Assembly: GCF_000003605.2 (NCBI RefSeq)
Contig: NW_003130783.1
Location: forward strand, 1-64,000
From: Saccoglossus kowalevskii
Taxonomy: Eukaryota; Hemichordata; Enteropneusta; Harrimaniidae
Direction of reading: 5' to 3'
DNA length: 64,000 nucleotides
Shown piece after piece: positions 12,130 through 25,305 of this stretch. Positions within the stretch are counted from its first letter, which is position 1; every line of letters starts with the position of its first letter. The position numbers and the translations under genes are program-made. The notes below the pieces were generated by a model. It was not told where the DNA came from and searched no databases. It saw only the letters and a list, made by a program, of their open reading frames with translations.

Positions 12130-13070
12130 ATGTTTGAGGTAAAGCGCAATCGGGCGTGGTTAGTATTTGCATGGGAAACTCCCTGAGTAAACGAGCTGTT
12201 GAATTTTTTTTTGTTTCATCACAGACATGGAAAAGATATACTTCAACATTTCTGCATTTTTCTTCCTGTGATGTCAATCATTTATTGTAGAAAATCGTGG
12301 CATTTTTGTAACTTTTTTAACTAATGGAAAGTTTCGAAATTCCTTCTAATTTTCAAGTACAAGTTGTTGATGCTGTCGGCACGTAGTGGGTTTTAAGTTG
12401 TTAACGCACCGTGCAAAGTTGTTCAAAGTCATTGCAAAGTTGTGCAAAGTTATTGCAAAGTTGGTAGATGTATTTGCATAAATGACCTAAGTTGTTGGCT
12501 TATAGAAACGCGCAGTACTAAAGTCGACAAGTTTAATAAAAGCCATTTGAAAGCAGCTTATAGATGTTCACGTGAGTTGACTGTAAAATGTTAGAAAACA
12601 GCGTGCAAAGTTGGAAAAAACGAAAGAAATGTTGGCGGAGTTTCTTGTATATATAACCTAAGTCATTATCATGACAACCCCGCAGTTAAATGTCGAAAAT
12701 ATTAAGTAAATGTTCCGAGAATGCCTCATATGTAAGCAGATTGTCACAACAGTCAACCAAAAAGTCGACTACAAACTGCTTACAAAGTTGTGAAAAGCGA
12801 TTGCAAAGTTGGTATTTTCATTTGGGATTGTTACCTGTGATATCATATTATCAAGTCCCATAGTTAAAAGTTCGAAAATGTGAATAAAGATTTCGTTAAT
12901 TGATGTTAAATTACCGTAGTCTTACTCCAAGTATGTAGATGTCATAGGTCAATTCTAGAAGATATTTGCGTAGATGATATCGATTTTAAAACATCTCAAA
13001 ACCTGAAATAGCCGGGAATTCGGCCTAATTGCATGTTTTCTATGCAGTTGTGTGGTTAGGTGACCGATAA
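12130..13070 (+). repeat. Monomer M13, B form, 941 bp
   Basis: Preceded by GACCGATGG; ATGGGAAACTCC, CAGTACTAAAG, GGAGTTTCTTG, ATATTATCAAGTCC. Confidence 0.95.
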
Positions 13071-14011
13071 ATGTTTGAGGTAAAGCGCAATCGGGCGTGG
13101 TTAGTACTTGCATGGGAGACTCCCTGAGTAAACGAGCTGTTGAATTTTTTTTTTGTTTCATCACAGAGATGGAAAAGATATACTTCAACATTTCTGCATT
13201 TTTCTTACTGTGATGTCAATCATTTATTGTAGAAAATCGTGGCATTTTTGTAACTTTTTTAACTAATGGAAAGTTTCGAAATTCCTTCTAATTTTCAAGT
13301 ACAAGTTGTTGATGCTGTCGGCACGTAGTGGGTTTTAAGTTGTTAGCGCACCGTGCAAAGTTGTTCAAAGTCATTGCAAAGTTGTGCAAAGTTATTGCAA
13401 AGTTGGTAGATGTATTTGCATAAATGACCTAAGGTGTTGGCTTATAGAAACGCGCAGTTGTAAAGTCGACAAGTTTAATAAAAGCCATTTGAAAGCAGCT
13501 TATAGATGTTCACGTGAGTTGACTGTAAAATGTTAGAAAACAGCGTGCAAAATTGGAAAAAACGAATGAAATGTTGGCGGAGTTGCTTGTATATATAACC
13601 TAAGTCATTATCATGACAACCCCGAAGTTAAATGTCGAAAATATTAAGTAAATGTTCGGAGAATGCCTCATATGTAAGCAGATTGTCACAACAGTCAACC
13701 AAAAAGTCGACTACAAACTGCTTACAAAGTTGTGAAAAGCGATTGCAAAGTTGGTATTTTCATTCGAGATTGTTACCTGTGATATCATATTAACAAGTCC
13801 CATAGTTAAAAGTTCGAAAATGTGAATAAAGATTTCGTTAATTGATGTTAAATTACCGTAGTCTTACTCCAAGTATGTAGATGTCATAGGTCAATACTAG
13901 AAGATATTTGCGTAGACGATATCGATTTTAAAACATCTCAAAACCTGAAATAGCCGGGAATTCGACCTAATTGTATGTTTTCTATGCAGTTGTGTGGTTA
14001 GGTGACTGATG
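13071..14011 (+). repeat. Monomer M14, B form, 941 bp
   Basis: CACAGAGATGG and TTCTTACTGTG (both shared with M31 and M33), CTAAGGTGTTGG, GCAAAATTGG, AACGAATGAAATG. Confidence 0.95.
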
Positions 14012-14950
14012 AATGTTTGAGGTAAAGCGCAATCGGGCGTGGTTAGTACTTGCATGGGAGACTCCCTGAGTAAACGAGCTGTTTTTTTTTTTGTTTCATC
14101 ACAGACATGGAAAAGATATACTTCAACATTTCTGCATTTTTCTTCCTGTGATGTCAGTCATTTATTGTAGAAAATCCTGGCATTTCTGTAACTTTTTTAA
14201 CTAATGGAAAGTTTCGAAATTCCTTCTAATTTTCAAGTACAAGTTGTTGATGCTGTCGGCACGTAGTGGGTTTTAAGTTGTTAACGCACCGTGCAAAGTT
14301 GTTCAAAGTCATTGCCAAGTTGTGCAAAGTTATTGCAAAGTTGGTAGATATATTTGCATAAATGACCTAAGTTGTTGGCTTATAGAAACGCGCAGTTCTA
14401 AAGTCGACAAGTTTAATAAAAGCCATTTGAAAGCAGCTTATAGATGTTCACGTGAGTTGACTGTAAAATGTTAGAAAACAGCGTGCAAAGTTGGAAAAAA
14501 CGAAAGAAATGTTGGCGGAGTTGCTTGTATATATAACCTAAGTCATTATCATGACAACCCCGCAGTTAAATGTCGAAAATATTAAGTAAATGTTCCGAGA
14601 ATGCCTCATATGTAAGCAGATTGTCACAACAGTCAACCAAAAAGTCGACTACAAACTGCTTACAAAGTTGTGAAAAGCGATTGCAAAGTTGGTATTTTCA
14701 TTTGGGATTGTTACCTGTGATATCATATTAACAAGTCCCATAGTTAAAAGTTCGAAAATGTGAATTAATATTTCGTAAATTGATGTTAAATTACCGTAGT
14801 CTTACTCCAAGTATGTAGATGTCATAGGTCAATTCTAGAAGATATTTGCGGAGACGATATCGATTTTAAAACATCTCAAAACCTGAAATAGCCGAGACTT
14901 CGGCCTAATTGCATGTTTTCTATGCAGTTGTGTGGTTAGGTGACCGATGA
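14012..14950 (+). repeat. Monomer M15, B form, 939 bp
   Basis: Loses GAA before the T-run; TGTCAGTCATT, AATCCTGGCATTTCTG, ATTGCCAAG, GATATATTTGC. Ends with GAATTAATATTTCG and TTTGCGGAGACG, shared with the end of M17. Confidence 0.95.
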
Positions 14951-15894
14951 ATGTTTGAGGTAAAGCGCAATCGGGCGTGGTTAGTATTTGCATGGGAGAC
15001 TCCCTGAGTAAACGAGCTGTTGAATTTTTTTTTTTGTTTCATCACAGACATGGAAAAGATATACTTCAACATTTCTGCATTTTTCTTCCTGTGATGTCAA
15101 TCATTTATTGTAGAAAATCGTGGCATTTTTGTAACTTTTTTTAACTAATGGAAAGTTTCGAAATTCCTTCTAATTTTCAAGTACAAGTTGTTGATGCTGT
15201 CGGCACGTAGTGGGTTTTAAGTTGTTAACGCACCGTGCAAAGTTGTTCAAAGTCATTGCCAAGTTGTGCAAAGTTATTGCAAAGTTGGTAGATATATTTG
15301 CATAAATGACCTAAGTTGTTGGCTTATAGAAACGCGCAGTTCTAAAGTCGACAAGTTTAATAAAAGCCATTTGAAAGCAGCTTATAGATGTTCACGTGAG
15401 TTGACTGTAAAATGTTAGAAAACAGCGTGCAAAGTTGGAAAAAACGAAAGAAATGTTGGCGGAGTTGCTTGTATATATAACCTAAGTCATTATCATGACA
15501 ACCCCGCAGTTAAATGTCGAAAATATTAAGTAAATGTTCCGAGAATGCCTCATATGTAAGCAGATTGTCACAACAGTCAACCAAAAAGTCGACTACAAAC
15601 TGCTTACAAAGTTGTGAAAAGCGATTGCAAAGTTGGTATTTTCATTTGGGATTGTTACCTGTGATATCATTTTAACAAGTCCCATAGTTAAAAGCTCGAA
15701 AACGTGAATAAATATTTCGTTAATTGATGTTAAATTACCGTAGTCTTACTCCAAGTATGTAGATGTCATAGGTCAATTCTAGAAGATATTTGCGTAGGCG
15801 ATATCGATTTTAAAACATCTCAAAACCTGAAATATCCGGGAATTCGGCCTAATTGCATGTTTTCTATGCAGTTGTGTGGTTAGGTGACCGATGA
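14951..15894 (+). repeat. Monomer M16, B form, 944 bp
   Basis: ATTGCCAAG, GATATATTTGC, ends with AAAACGTGAATAAAT, TAGGCGATATC and GAAATATCCGGG, all shared with the end of M39. Confidence 0.95.
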
Positions 15895-16836
15895 ATGTTT
15901 GAGGTAAAGCGCAATCGGGCGTGGTTAGTATTTGCATGGGAGACTCCCTGAGTAAACGAGCTGTTGAATTTCTTTTTTGTTTCATCACAGACATGGAAAA
16001 GATATACTTCAACATTTCTGCATTTTTCTTCCTGTGATGTCAATCATTTATTGTAGAAAATCGTGGCATTTTTGTAACTTTTTTAACTAATGGAAAGTTT
16101 CGAAATTCCTTCTAATTTTCAAGTACAAGTTGTTGATGCTGTCGGCACGTAGTGGGTTTTAAGTTGTTAACGCACCGTGCAAAGTTGTTCAAAGTCATTG
16201 CCAAGTTGTGCAAAGTTATTGCAAAGTTGGTAGATATATTTGCATAAATGACCTAAGTTGTTGGCTTATAGAAACGCGCAGTTCTAAAGTCGACAAGTTT
16301 AATAAAAGCCATTTGAAAGCAGCTTATAGATGTTCACGTGAGTTGACTGTAAAATGTTAGAAAACAGCGTGCAAAGTTGGAAAAAACGAAAGAAATGTTG
16401 GCGGAGTTGCTTGTATATGTAACCTAAGTCATTATCATGACAACCCCGCAGTTAAATGTCGAAAATATTAAGTAAATGTTCCGAGAATGCCTCATATGTA
16501 AGCAGATTGTCACAACAGTCAACCAAAAAGTCGACTACAAACTGCTTACAAAGTTGTGAAAAGCGATTGCAAAGTTGGTATTTTCATTTGGGATTGTTAC
16601 CTGTGATATCATATTAACAAGTCCCATAGTTAAAAGTTCGAAAATGTGAATTAATATTTCGTAAATTGATGTTAAATTACCGTAGTCTTACTCCAAGTAT
16701 GTAGATGTCATAGGTCAATTCTAGAAGATATTTGCGGAGACGATATCGATTTTAAAACATCTCAAAACCTGAAATAGCCGAGAATTCGGCCTAATTGCAT
16801 GTTTTCTATGCAGTTGTGTGGTTAGGTGACCGATGA
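15895..16836 (+). repeat. Monomer M17, B form, 942 bp
   Basis: T-run broken by C (GAATTTCTTTTTTG), as in M40, M42 and M44. GTATATGTAACC private. Its end repeats the end of M15 at about 1886 bp. Confidence 0.95.
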
Positions 16837-17780
16837 ATGTTTGAGGTAAAGCGCAATCGGGCGTGGTTAGTATTTGCATGGGAGACTCCCTGAGTAAACG
16901 AGCTGTTGAATTTTTTTTTTTTGTTTCATCACAGACATGGAAAAGATATACTTCAACATTTCTGCATTTTTCTTCCTGTGATGTCAATCATTTATTGTAG
17001 AAAATCGTGGCATTTTTGTAACTTTTTTAACTAATGGAAAGTTTCGAAATTCCTTCTAATTTTCATGTACAAGTTGTTGATGCTGTCGGCACATAGTGGG
17101 TTTTAAGTTGTTAACGCACCGTGCAAAGTTGTTCAAAGTCATTGCCAAGTTGTGCAAAGTTATTGCAAAGTTGGTAGATGTATTTGCATAAATGACCTAA
17201 GTTGTTGGCTTATATAAACGCGCAGTTCTAAAGTCGACAAGTTTAATAAAAGCCATTTGAAAGCAGCTTATAGATGTTCACGTGAGTTGACTGTAAAGTG
17301 TTAGAAAACAGCGTGCAAAGTTGGAAAAAACGAAAGAAATGTTGGCGGAGTTGCTTGTATATATAACCTAAGTCATTATCATGACAACCCCGCAGTTAAA
17401 TGTCGAAAATATTAAGTAAATGTTCCGAGAATGCCTCATATGTAAGCAGATTGTCACAACAGTCAACCAAAAAGTCGACTAAAAACTGCTTACAAAGTTG
17501 TGAAAAGCGATTGCAAAGTTGGTATTTTCATTTGGGATTGTTACCTGTGATATCATTTTAACAAGTCTCATAGTTAAAAGCTCGAAAATGTGAATAAATA
17601 TTTCGTTAATTGATGTTAAATTACCGTAGTCTTACTCCAAGTATGTAGATGTCATAGGTCAATTCTAGAAGATATTTGCGTAGGCGATATCGATTTTAAA
17701 ACATCTCAAAACCTGAAATAGCCGGGAATTCGGCCTAATTGCATGTTTTCTATGCAGTTGTGTGGTTAGGTGACCGATGA
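16837..17780 (+). repeat. Monomer M18, B form, 944 bp
   Basis: TTTTCATGTACAAG, GGCACATAGTGG, CTTATATAAACGC, GTAAAGTGTTAG, CGACTAAAAACTGC, AAGTCTCATAG. Confidence 0.95.
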
Positions 17781-18721
17781 ATGTTTGAGGTAAAGCGCAA
17801 TCGGGCGTGGTTAGTATTTGCATGGGAGACTCCCTGAGTAAACGAGCTGTTGAATTTTTTTTTTGTTTCATCACAGACATGGAAAAGATATACTTCAACA
17901 TTTCTGCATTTTTCTTCCTGTGATGTCAATCATTTATTGTAGAAAATCGTGGCATTTTTGTAACTTTTTTAACTAATGGAAAGTTTCGAAATTCCTTCTA
18001 ATTTTCAAGTACAAGTTGTTGATGCTGTCGGCACGTAGTGGGTTTTAAGTTGTTAATGCACCGTGCAAAGTTGTTCAAAGTCATTGCCAAGTTGTGCAAA
18101 GTTATTGCAAAGTTGGTAGATATATTTGCATAAATGACCTAAGTTGTTGGCTTATAGAAACGCGCAGTTCTAAAGTCGACAAGTTTAATAAAAGCCATTT
18201 GAAAGCAGCTTATAGATGTTCACGTGAGTTGACTGTAAAATGTTAGAAAACAGCGTGCATAGTTGGAAAAAACGAAAGAAATGTTGGCGGAGTTGCTTGT
18301 ATATATAACCTAAGTCATTATCATGACAACCCCGCAGTTAAATGTCGAAAATATTAAGTAAATGTTCGGAGAATGCCTCATATGTAAGCAGATTGTCACA
18401 ACAGTCAACCAAAAAGTCGACTACAAACTGCTTACAAAGTTGTGAAAAGCGATTGCAAAGTTGGTATTTTCATTTGGGATTGTTACCTGTGATATCATTT
18501 TAACAAGTCCCATAGTTAAAAGCTCGAAAATGTGAATAAAGATTTCGTTAATTGATGTTAAATTACCGTAGTCTTACTCCAAGTATGTAGATGTCATAGG
18601 TCAATTCTAGAAGATATTTGCGTAGACGATATCGATTTTAAAACATCTCAAAACCTGAAATAGCCGGGAATTCGGCCTAATTGCATGTTTTCTATGCAGT
18701 TGTGTGGTTAGGTGACCGATG
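17781..18721 (+). repeat. Monomer M19, B form, 941 bp
   Basis: GTTAATGCACCG and GTGCATAGTTGG are private; GCCAAG and GATATATTTGC shared with M15-M17. Confidence 0.95.
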
Positions 18722-19664
18722 AATGTTTGAGGTAAAGCGCAATCGGGCGTGGTTAGTATTTGCATGGGAGACTCCCTGAGTAAACGAGCTGATGAATTTT
18801 TTTTTTGTTTCATCACAGACATGGAAAAGATATACTTCAACATTTCTGCATTTTTCTTCCTGTGATGTCAATCATTTATTGTAGAAAATCGTGGCATTTT
18901 TGTAACTTTTTTAACTAATGGAAAGTTTCGAAATTCCTTCTAATTTTCAAGTACAAGTTGTTGATGCTGTCGGCACATAGTGGGTTTTAAGTTGTTAACG
19001 CGCCGTGGAAAGTTGTTCAAAGTCATTGCCAAGTCGTGCAAAGTTATTGCAAAGTTGGTAGATGTATTTGCGTAAATGACCTAAGTTGTTGGCTTATAGA
19101 AACGCGCAGTTCTAAAGTCGACAAGTTTAATAAAAGCCATTTGAAAGCAGCTTATAGATGTTCACGTGAGTTGACTGTAAAATGTTAGAAAACAGCGTGC
19201 AAAGTTGGAAAAAACGAAAGAAATGTTGGCGGAGTTGCTTGTATATATAACCTAAGTCATTATCATGACAACCCCGCAGTTAAATGTCGAAAATATTAAG
19301 TAAATGTTCGGAGAATGCCTCATATATAAGCAGATTGTCACAACAGTCAACCAAAAAGTCGACTACAAACTGCTTACAAAGTTGTGAAAAGCGATTGCAA
19401 AGTTGGTATTTTCATTTGGGATTGTTACCTGTGATATCATTTTAACAAGTCCCATAGTTAAAAGCTCGAAAATGTGAATAAATATTTCGTTAATTGATGT
19501 TAAATTACCGTAGTCTTACTCCAAGTATGTAGATGTCATAGGTCAATTCTAGAAGATATTTGCGTAGGCGATATCGATTTTAAAACATCTCAAAACCTGA
19601 AATACCCGGGAATTCGGCCTAATTGCATGTTTTCTATGCAGTTGTGTGGTTAGGTGACCGATAA
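18722..19664 (+). repeat. Monomer M20, B form, 943 bp
   Basis: GAGCTGATGAAT, GCGCCGTGGAAAG, CAAGTCGTGC, TTTGCGTAAATG, GAAATACCCGGG. CATATATAAGC resembles A/C. Confidence 0.95.
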
Positions 19665-20603
19665 ATGTTTGAGGTAAAGCGCAATCGGTCGTGGTTAGTA
19701 CTTGCATGGGAGACTCCCTTAGTAAACGAGCTGTTGAATTTTTTTTGTTTCATCACAGACATGGAAAAGATATACTTCAACATTTCTGCATTTTTCTTCC
19801 TGTGATGTCAATCATCTATTGTAGAAAATCGTGCATTTTTGTAACTTTTTTAACTAATGGAAAGTTTCGAAATTCCTTCTAATTTTCAAGTACAAGTTGT
19901 TGATGCTGTCGGCACGTAGTGGGTTTTAAGTTGTTAACGCACCGTGCAAAGTTGTTCAAAGTCATTGCAAAGTTGTGCAAAGTTATTGCAAAGTTGGTAG
20001 ATGTATTTGCATAAATGACCTAAGTTGTTGGCTTATAGAAACGCGCAGTTCTAAAGTCGACAAGTTTAATAAAAGCCAGGTGAAAGTAGCTTATAGATGT
20101 TCACGTGAGTTGACTGTAAAATGTTAGAAAACAGCGTGCAAAGTTGGAAAAAACGAAAGAAATGTTGGCGGAGTTGCTTGTATATATAACCTAAGTCATT
20201 ATCATGACAACTCCGCAGTTAAATGTCGAAAATATTAAGTAAATGTTCCGAGAATGCCTCATATGTAAGCAGATTGTCACAATAGTCAACCAAAAAGTCG
20301 ACTACAAACTGCTTACAAAGTTGTGAAAAGCGATTGCAAAGTTGGTATTTTCATTTGGGATTGTTACCTGTGATATCATTTTAACAAGTCCCATAGTTAA
20401 AAGCTCGAAAATGTGAATAAATATTTCGTTAATTGATGTGAAATTACCATAGTCTTAAACCAAGTATGTAGATGTCATAGGTCAATTCTAGAAGATATTT
20501 GCGTAGGCGATATCGATTTTAAAACATCTCAAAACCTGAAATAGCCGGGAATTCGGCCTAATTGCATGTTTTCTATGCAGTTGTGTGGTTAGGTGACCGA
20601 TAA
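19665..20603 (+). repeat. Monomer M21, B form, 939 bp
   Basis: CGGTCGTGG, CTCCCTTAGTAAAC, CATCTATTG and ATCGTGCATTTTTG, all but the third shared with M27 six monomers on. Confidence 0.95.
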
Positions 20604-21544
20604 ATGTTTGAGGTAAAGCGCAATCGGTCGTGGTTAGTACTTGCATGGGAGACTCCATGAGTAAACGAGCTGTTGAATTTTTTTTTTGTTTCATCACAGA
20701 CATGGAAAAGATATACTTCAACATTTCTGCATTTTTCTTCCTGTGATGTCAATCATTTATTGTAGAAAATCGTGACATTTTTGTAACTTTTTTAACTAAT
20801 GGAAAGTTTCGAAATTCCTTCTAATTTTCAAGTACAAGTTGTTGATGCTGTCGGCACGTAGTGGGTTTTAAGTTGTTAACGAACCGTGCTAAGTTGTTCA
20901 AAGTCATTGCAAAGTTGTGCAAAGTTATAGCAAAGTTGGTAGATGTATTTGCATAAATGACCTAAGTTGTTGGCTTATAGAAACGCGCAGTTCTAAAGTC
21001 GACAAGTTTAATAAAAGCCATTTGAAAGCAGCTTGTAGATGTTCACGTGAGTTGACTGTAAAATGTTAGAAAACAGCGTGCAAAGTTGGAAAAAACAAAA
21101 GAAATGTTGGTGGAGTTGCTTGTATATATAACCTAAGTCATTATCACGACACCCCCGCAGTTAAATGTCGAAAATATTAAGTAAATGTTCCGAGAATGCC
21201 TCATATGTAAGCAGATTGTCACAATAGTCAACCAAAAGTCGACTACAAACTGCTTACAAAGTTGTGAAAAGCGATTGCAAAGTTGGTATTTTCATTTGGG
21301 ATTGTTACCTGTGATATCATTTTAACAAGTCCCATAGTTAAAAGCTCGAAAATGTAAATAAATATTTCGTTAATTGATGTTAAATTACCGTAGTCTTACT
21401 CCAAGTATGTAGATGTCATAGGTCAATTCTAGAAGATATTTGCGTAGGCGATATCGATTTTAAAACATCTCAAAACCTGAAATAGCCGGGAATTCGGCCT
21501 AATTGCATGTTTTCTATGCAGTTGTGTGGTTAGGTGACCGATAA
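20604..21544 (+). repeat. Monomer M22, B form, 941 bp
   Basis: CGGTCGTGG, CTCCATGAG, TCGTGACATT, AACGAACCGTGCTAAG, TTATAGCAAAG, GGTGGAGTTGC, CACGACACCCC. Confidence 0.95.
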
Positions 21545-22480
21545 ATGTTTGAGGTCAAGCGCAATCGGTCGTGGTTAGTACTTGCATGGGAGACTCCCTG
21601 AGTAAACGAGCTGTTGAATTTTTTTTTGTTTCATCACAGACATGGAAAAGATATACTTCAACATTTCTGCATTTTTCTTCCTGTGATGTCAATCATTTAT
21701 TGTAGAAAATCGTGGCATTTTTGTAACTTTTTTAAGTAATGGAAAGTTTCGAAATTCCTTCTAATTTTCAAGTACAAGTTGTTGATGCTGTCGGCACGTA
21801 GTGGGTTTTAAGTTGTTAACGCACCGTGCAAAGTTGTTCAAAGTCATTGCAAAGTTGTGCAAAGTTATTGCAAAGTTGGTAGACGTATTTGCATAAATGA
21901 CCTAAGTTGTTGGCTTATAGAAACGCGCAGTTCTAAAGTCGACAAGTTTAATAAAAGCCAGTTCAAAGCAGCTTATAGATGTTCACGTGAGTTGACTGTA
22001 AAATTTTAGAAAACAGCGTGCAAAGTTGGAAAAAACGAAAGAAATGTTGGCGGAGTTGCTTGTATATATAACCTAAGTCATTATCATGACAACCCCGAAG
22101 TTAAATGTCGAAAACATTAAGTAAATGTTCCGAGAATGCCTCATATATAAGCAAATTGTCACAACAGTCAACCGAAACGTCGACAACAATCTGCTTACAA
22201 AGTTGTGAAAAGCGATTGCAAAGTTGGTAGTTTCATTCGGGATTGTTACTTGTGATATCATATTAACAAGTCCCATAGATAAAAGTTCGAAAATGTGAAT
22301 AAAGATTTCGTTAATTGATGTTAAATTACCGTAGTCTTACTCCAAGTATGTGGATGTCATAGGTCAATTCTAGAAGATATTTGCGTAGGTTTTAAAATAA
22401 ACATCTCAAAACCTTAAATAGCCGCGAATTCGGCCTAATTGTATGTCTTCTATGCAGTTGTGTCGTTAGGTGACCGATAG
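21545..22480 (+). repeat. Monomer M23, B form with an A/C-like end, 936 bp
   Basis: GAGGTCAAGCG and GACGTATTTGC. From about 22140 it turns A/C-like (CATATATAAGCAAATTG, CGACAACAATCTGC, GGTAGTTTCATTC), then a private GCGTAGGTTTTAAAATAAAC that loses the GATATCGAT word. Confidence 0.94.
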
Positions 22481-23422
22481 ATGTTTGAGGTAAAGCGCAA
22501 TCGGGCGTAGTTAGTACTTGCATGGGAGACTCCCTGAGTAAACGAGCTGTTGAATTTTTTTTTGTTTCATCACAGACATGGAAAAGATATACTTCAACGT
22601 TTCTGCATTTTTCTTCCTGTGATGTCAATCATTTATAGTATAAAATCGTGGCATTTTTGTAACTTTTTTAACTAATGGAAAGTTTCGAAATTCCTTCTAA
22701 TTTGCAAGTACAAGTTGTTGATGCTGTCGGCACGTAGTGGGTTTTAAGTTGTTAACGCACCGTGCAAAGTTGTTCAAAGTCATTGCAAAGTTGTGCAAAG
22801 TTATTGCAAAGTTGGTAGATGTATTTGCATAAATGACCTAAGTTGTTGGCTTATTGAAACGCGCAGTTGTAAAGTCGACAAATTTAATAAAAGCCAGTTG
22901 AAAGCAGCTTATAGATGTTCACGTGAGTTGACTGTAAAATGTTAGAAAACAGCGTGCAAAGTTGGAAAAAACGAAAGAAATGTTGGCTGAGTTGCTTGTA
23001 TATATAACCTAAGTCATTATCATGACAACCCCGCAGTTAAATGTCGAAAATATTAAGTAAATGTTCCGAGAATGCCTCATATGTAAGCAGATTGTCACAA
23101 CAGTCAACCAAAAAGTCGACTACAAACTGCTTACAAAGTTGTGAAAAGCGATTGCAAAGTTGGTATTTTCATTTGGGATTGTTACCTGTGATATCATTTT
23201 AACAAGTCCCATAGTTATAGGCTCGAAAATGTAAATACAGATTTCGTTAATTGATGTTAAATTACCGTAGTCTTACTCCTAGTATGTAGATGTCATAGGT
23301 CAATTCTAGAAGATATTTGCGTAGGCGATATCGTTTTTTAAAACATCTCAAAACCTGAAATAGCCGCGAATTCGGCCTAATTTCATGTTTTCTATGCAGT
23401 TGTGTCGTTAGATGACCGATAA
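22481..23422 (+). repeat. Monomer M24, B form, 942 bp
   Basis: Starts from CCGATAGATG; TTCAACGTTTC, TTTATAGTATAAAATCG, AATTTGCAAG, CTTATTGAAACG, GTTGGCTGAG, all shared with M30. CTCCTAGTATG and TATCGTTTTTT private. Confidence 0.95.
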
Positions 23423-24364
23423 ATGTTTGAGGTAAAGCGCAATCGGGCTTGGTTAGTACTTGCATGGGAGACTCCCTGAGTAAACGAGCTGTTGAATTTT
23501 TTTTTTGTTTCATCACAGACATGGAAAAAATATACGGCAACATTTCTGCATTTTTCTTCCTGTGATGTCAATCATTTATAGTACAAAATCGTGGCATTTT
23601 TGTAACTTTTTTTACTAATGGAAAGTTTCGAAATTCCTTCTAATTTTCAAGTACAAGTTGTTGATGCTGTCGGCACGTGGTGGGTTTTAAGTTGTTAACG
23701 CACCGTGCAAAGTTGTTCAAAGTCATTGCAAAGTTGTGCAAAGTTATTGCAAAGTTGGTAGATGTATTTGCATAAATGACCTAAGTTGTTGGCTTATTGA
23801 AACGCGCAGTTGTAAAGTCGACAAATTTAATAAAAGCCAGTTCAAAGCAGCTTATAGATGTTCACGTGAGTTGACTGTAAAATTTTAGAAAACAGCGTGC
23901 AAAGTTGGATAAAACGAAAGAAATGTTGGCGTAGTTGCTTGTATATACAACCTAAGTCATTATCATGACAACCCCGAAGTTAAATGTCGAAAACATTAAG
24001 TAAATGTTCCGAGAATGCCTCATTTATAAGCAAATTGTCACAACAGTCAACCAAAAAGTCGACTACAAACTGCTTACAAAGTTGTGAAAAGCGATTGCAA
24101 AGTTGGTATTTTCATTCGGAATTGTTACCTGTGATATCATTTTAACAAGTCCCATAGTTAAAAGCTCGAAAATGTGAATAAATATTTCGTTAATTGATGT
24201 TAAATTACCGTAGTCTTACTCCAAGTATGTAGATGTCATAGGTCAATTCTAGAAGATATTTGCGTAGGCGATATCGATTTTAAAACATCTCAAAACCTGA
24301 AATAGCCGGGAATTCGGCCTAATTGCATGTTTTCTATGCAGTTGTGTGGTTAGGTGACCAATAA
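23423..24364 (+). repeat. Monomer M25, B form with A-like patch, 942 bp
   Basis: CGGGCTTGG; A-like ATACGGCAACATTTC and TTTATAGTAC at about 23533-23585; GGCACGTGGTGG, GGATAAAACG, GGCGTAGTTGC. Confidence 0.94.
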
Positions 24365-25305
24365 ATGTTTGAGGTAAAGCGCAATCGGGCGTGGTTAGTA
24401 CTTGCATGGGAGACTCCCTGAGTAAACGAGCTGTTGAATTTTGTTTTTGTTTCATCACAGACATGGAAAAGATATACTTCAACATTTCTGCATTTTTCTT
24501 CCTGTGATGTCAATCATTTATTGTAGAAAATCGTGGCATTTTTGTAACTTTTTTAACTAATGGATAGTTTCGAAATTCCTTCTAATTTTCAAGTACAAGT
24601 TGTTGATGCTGTCGGCACGTAGTGTGTTTTAAGTTGTTAACGCACCGTGCAAAGTTGTTCAAAGTCATTGAAAGTTGTGCAAAGTTATTGCAAAGTTGGT
24701 AGATGTATTTGCATAAATGACCTAAGTTGTTGGCTTATTGAAACGCGCAGTTGTAAAGTCGACAAATTTAATAAAAGCCAGTTGAAAGCAGCTTATAGAT
24801 GTTCACGTGAGTTGACTGTAAAATGTTAGAAAACAGCGTGCAAAGTTGGAAAAAACGAAAGAAATGTTGGCTGAGTTGCTTGTATATATAACCTAAGTCA
24901 TTATCATGACAACCCCGCAGTTAAATGTCGAAAATATTAAGTAAATGTTCCGAGAATGCCTCATATGTAAGCAGATTGTCACAACAGTCAACCAAAAAGT
25001 CGACTACAAACTGCTTACAAAGTTGTGAAAAGCGATTGCAAAGTTGGTATTTTCATTTGGGATTGTTACCTGTGATATCATTTTAACAAGTCCCATAGTT
25101 AAAAGCTCGAAAATGTAAATAAATATTTCGTTAATTGATGTTAAATTACCGTAGTCTTACTCCAAGTATGTAGATGTCATAGGTCAATTCTAGAAGATAT
25201 TTGCGTAGGCGATATCGATTTTAAAACATCTCAAAACCCGAAATAGCCGGGAATTCGCCCTAATTGCATGTTTTCTATGCAGTTGTGTGGTTAGGTGACC
25301 GATAA
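24365..25305 (+). repeat. Monomer M26, B form, 941 bp
   Basis: T-run broken by G (GAATTTTGTTTTTG); ATGGATAGTTTC, GTAGTGTGTTTT, GTCATTGAAAG (one base short in the CAAAG cluster), GGCTGAGTTGC, ATTCGCCC. Confidence 0.95.
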
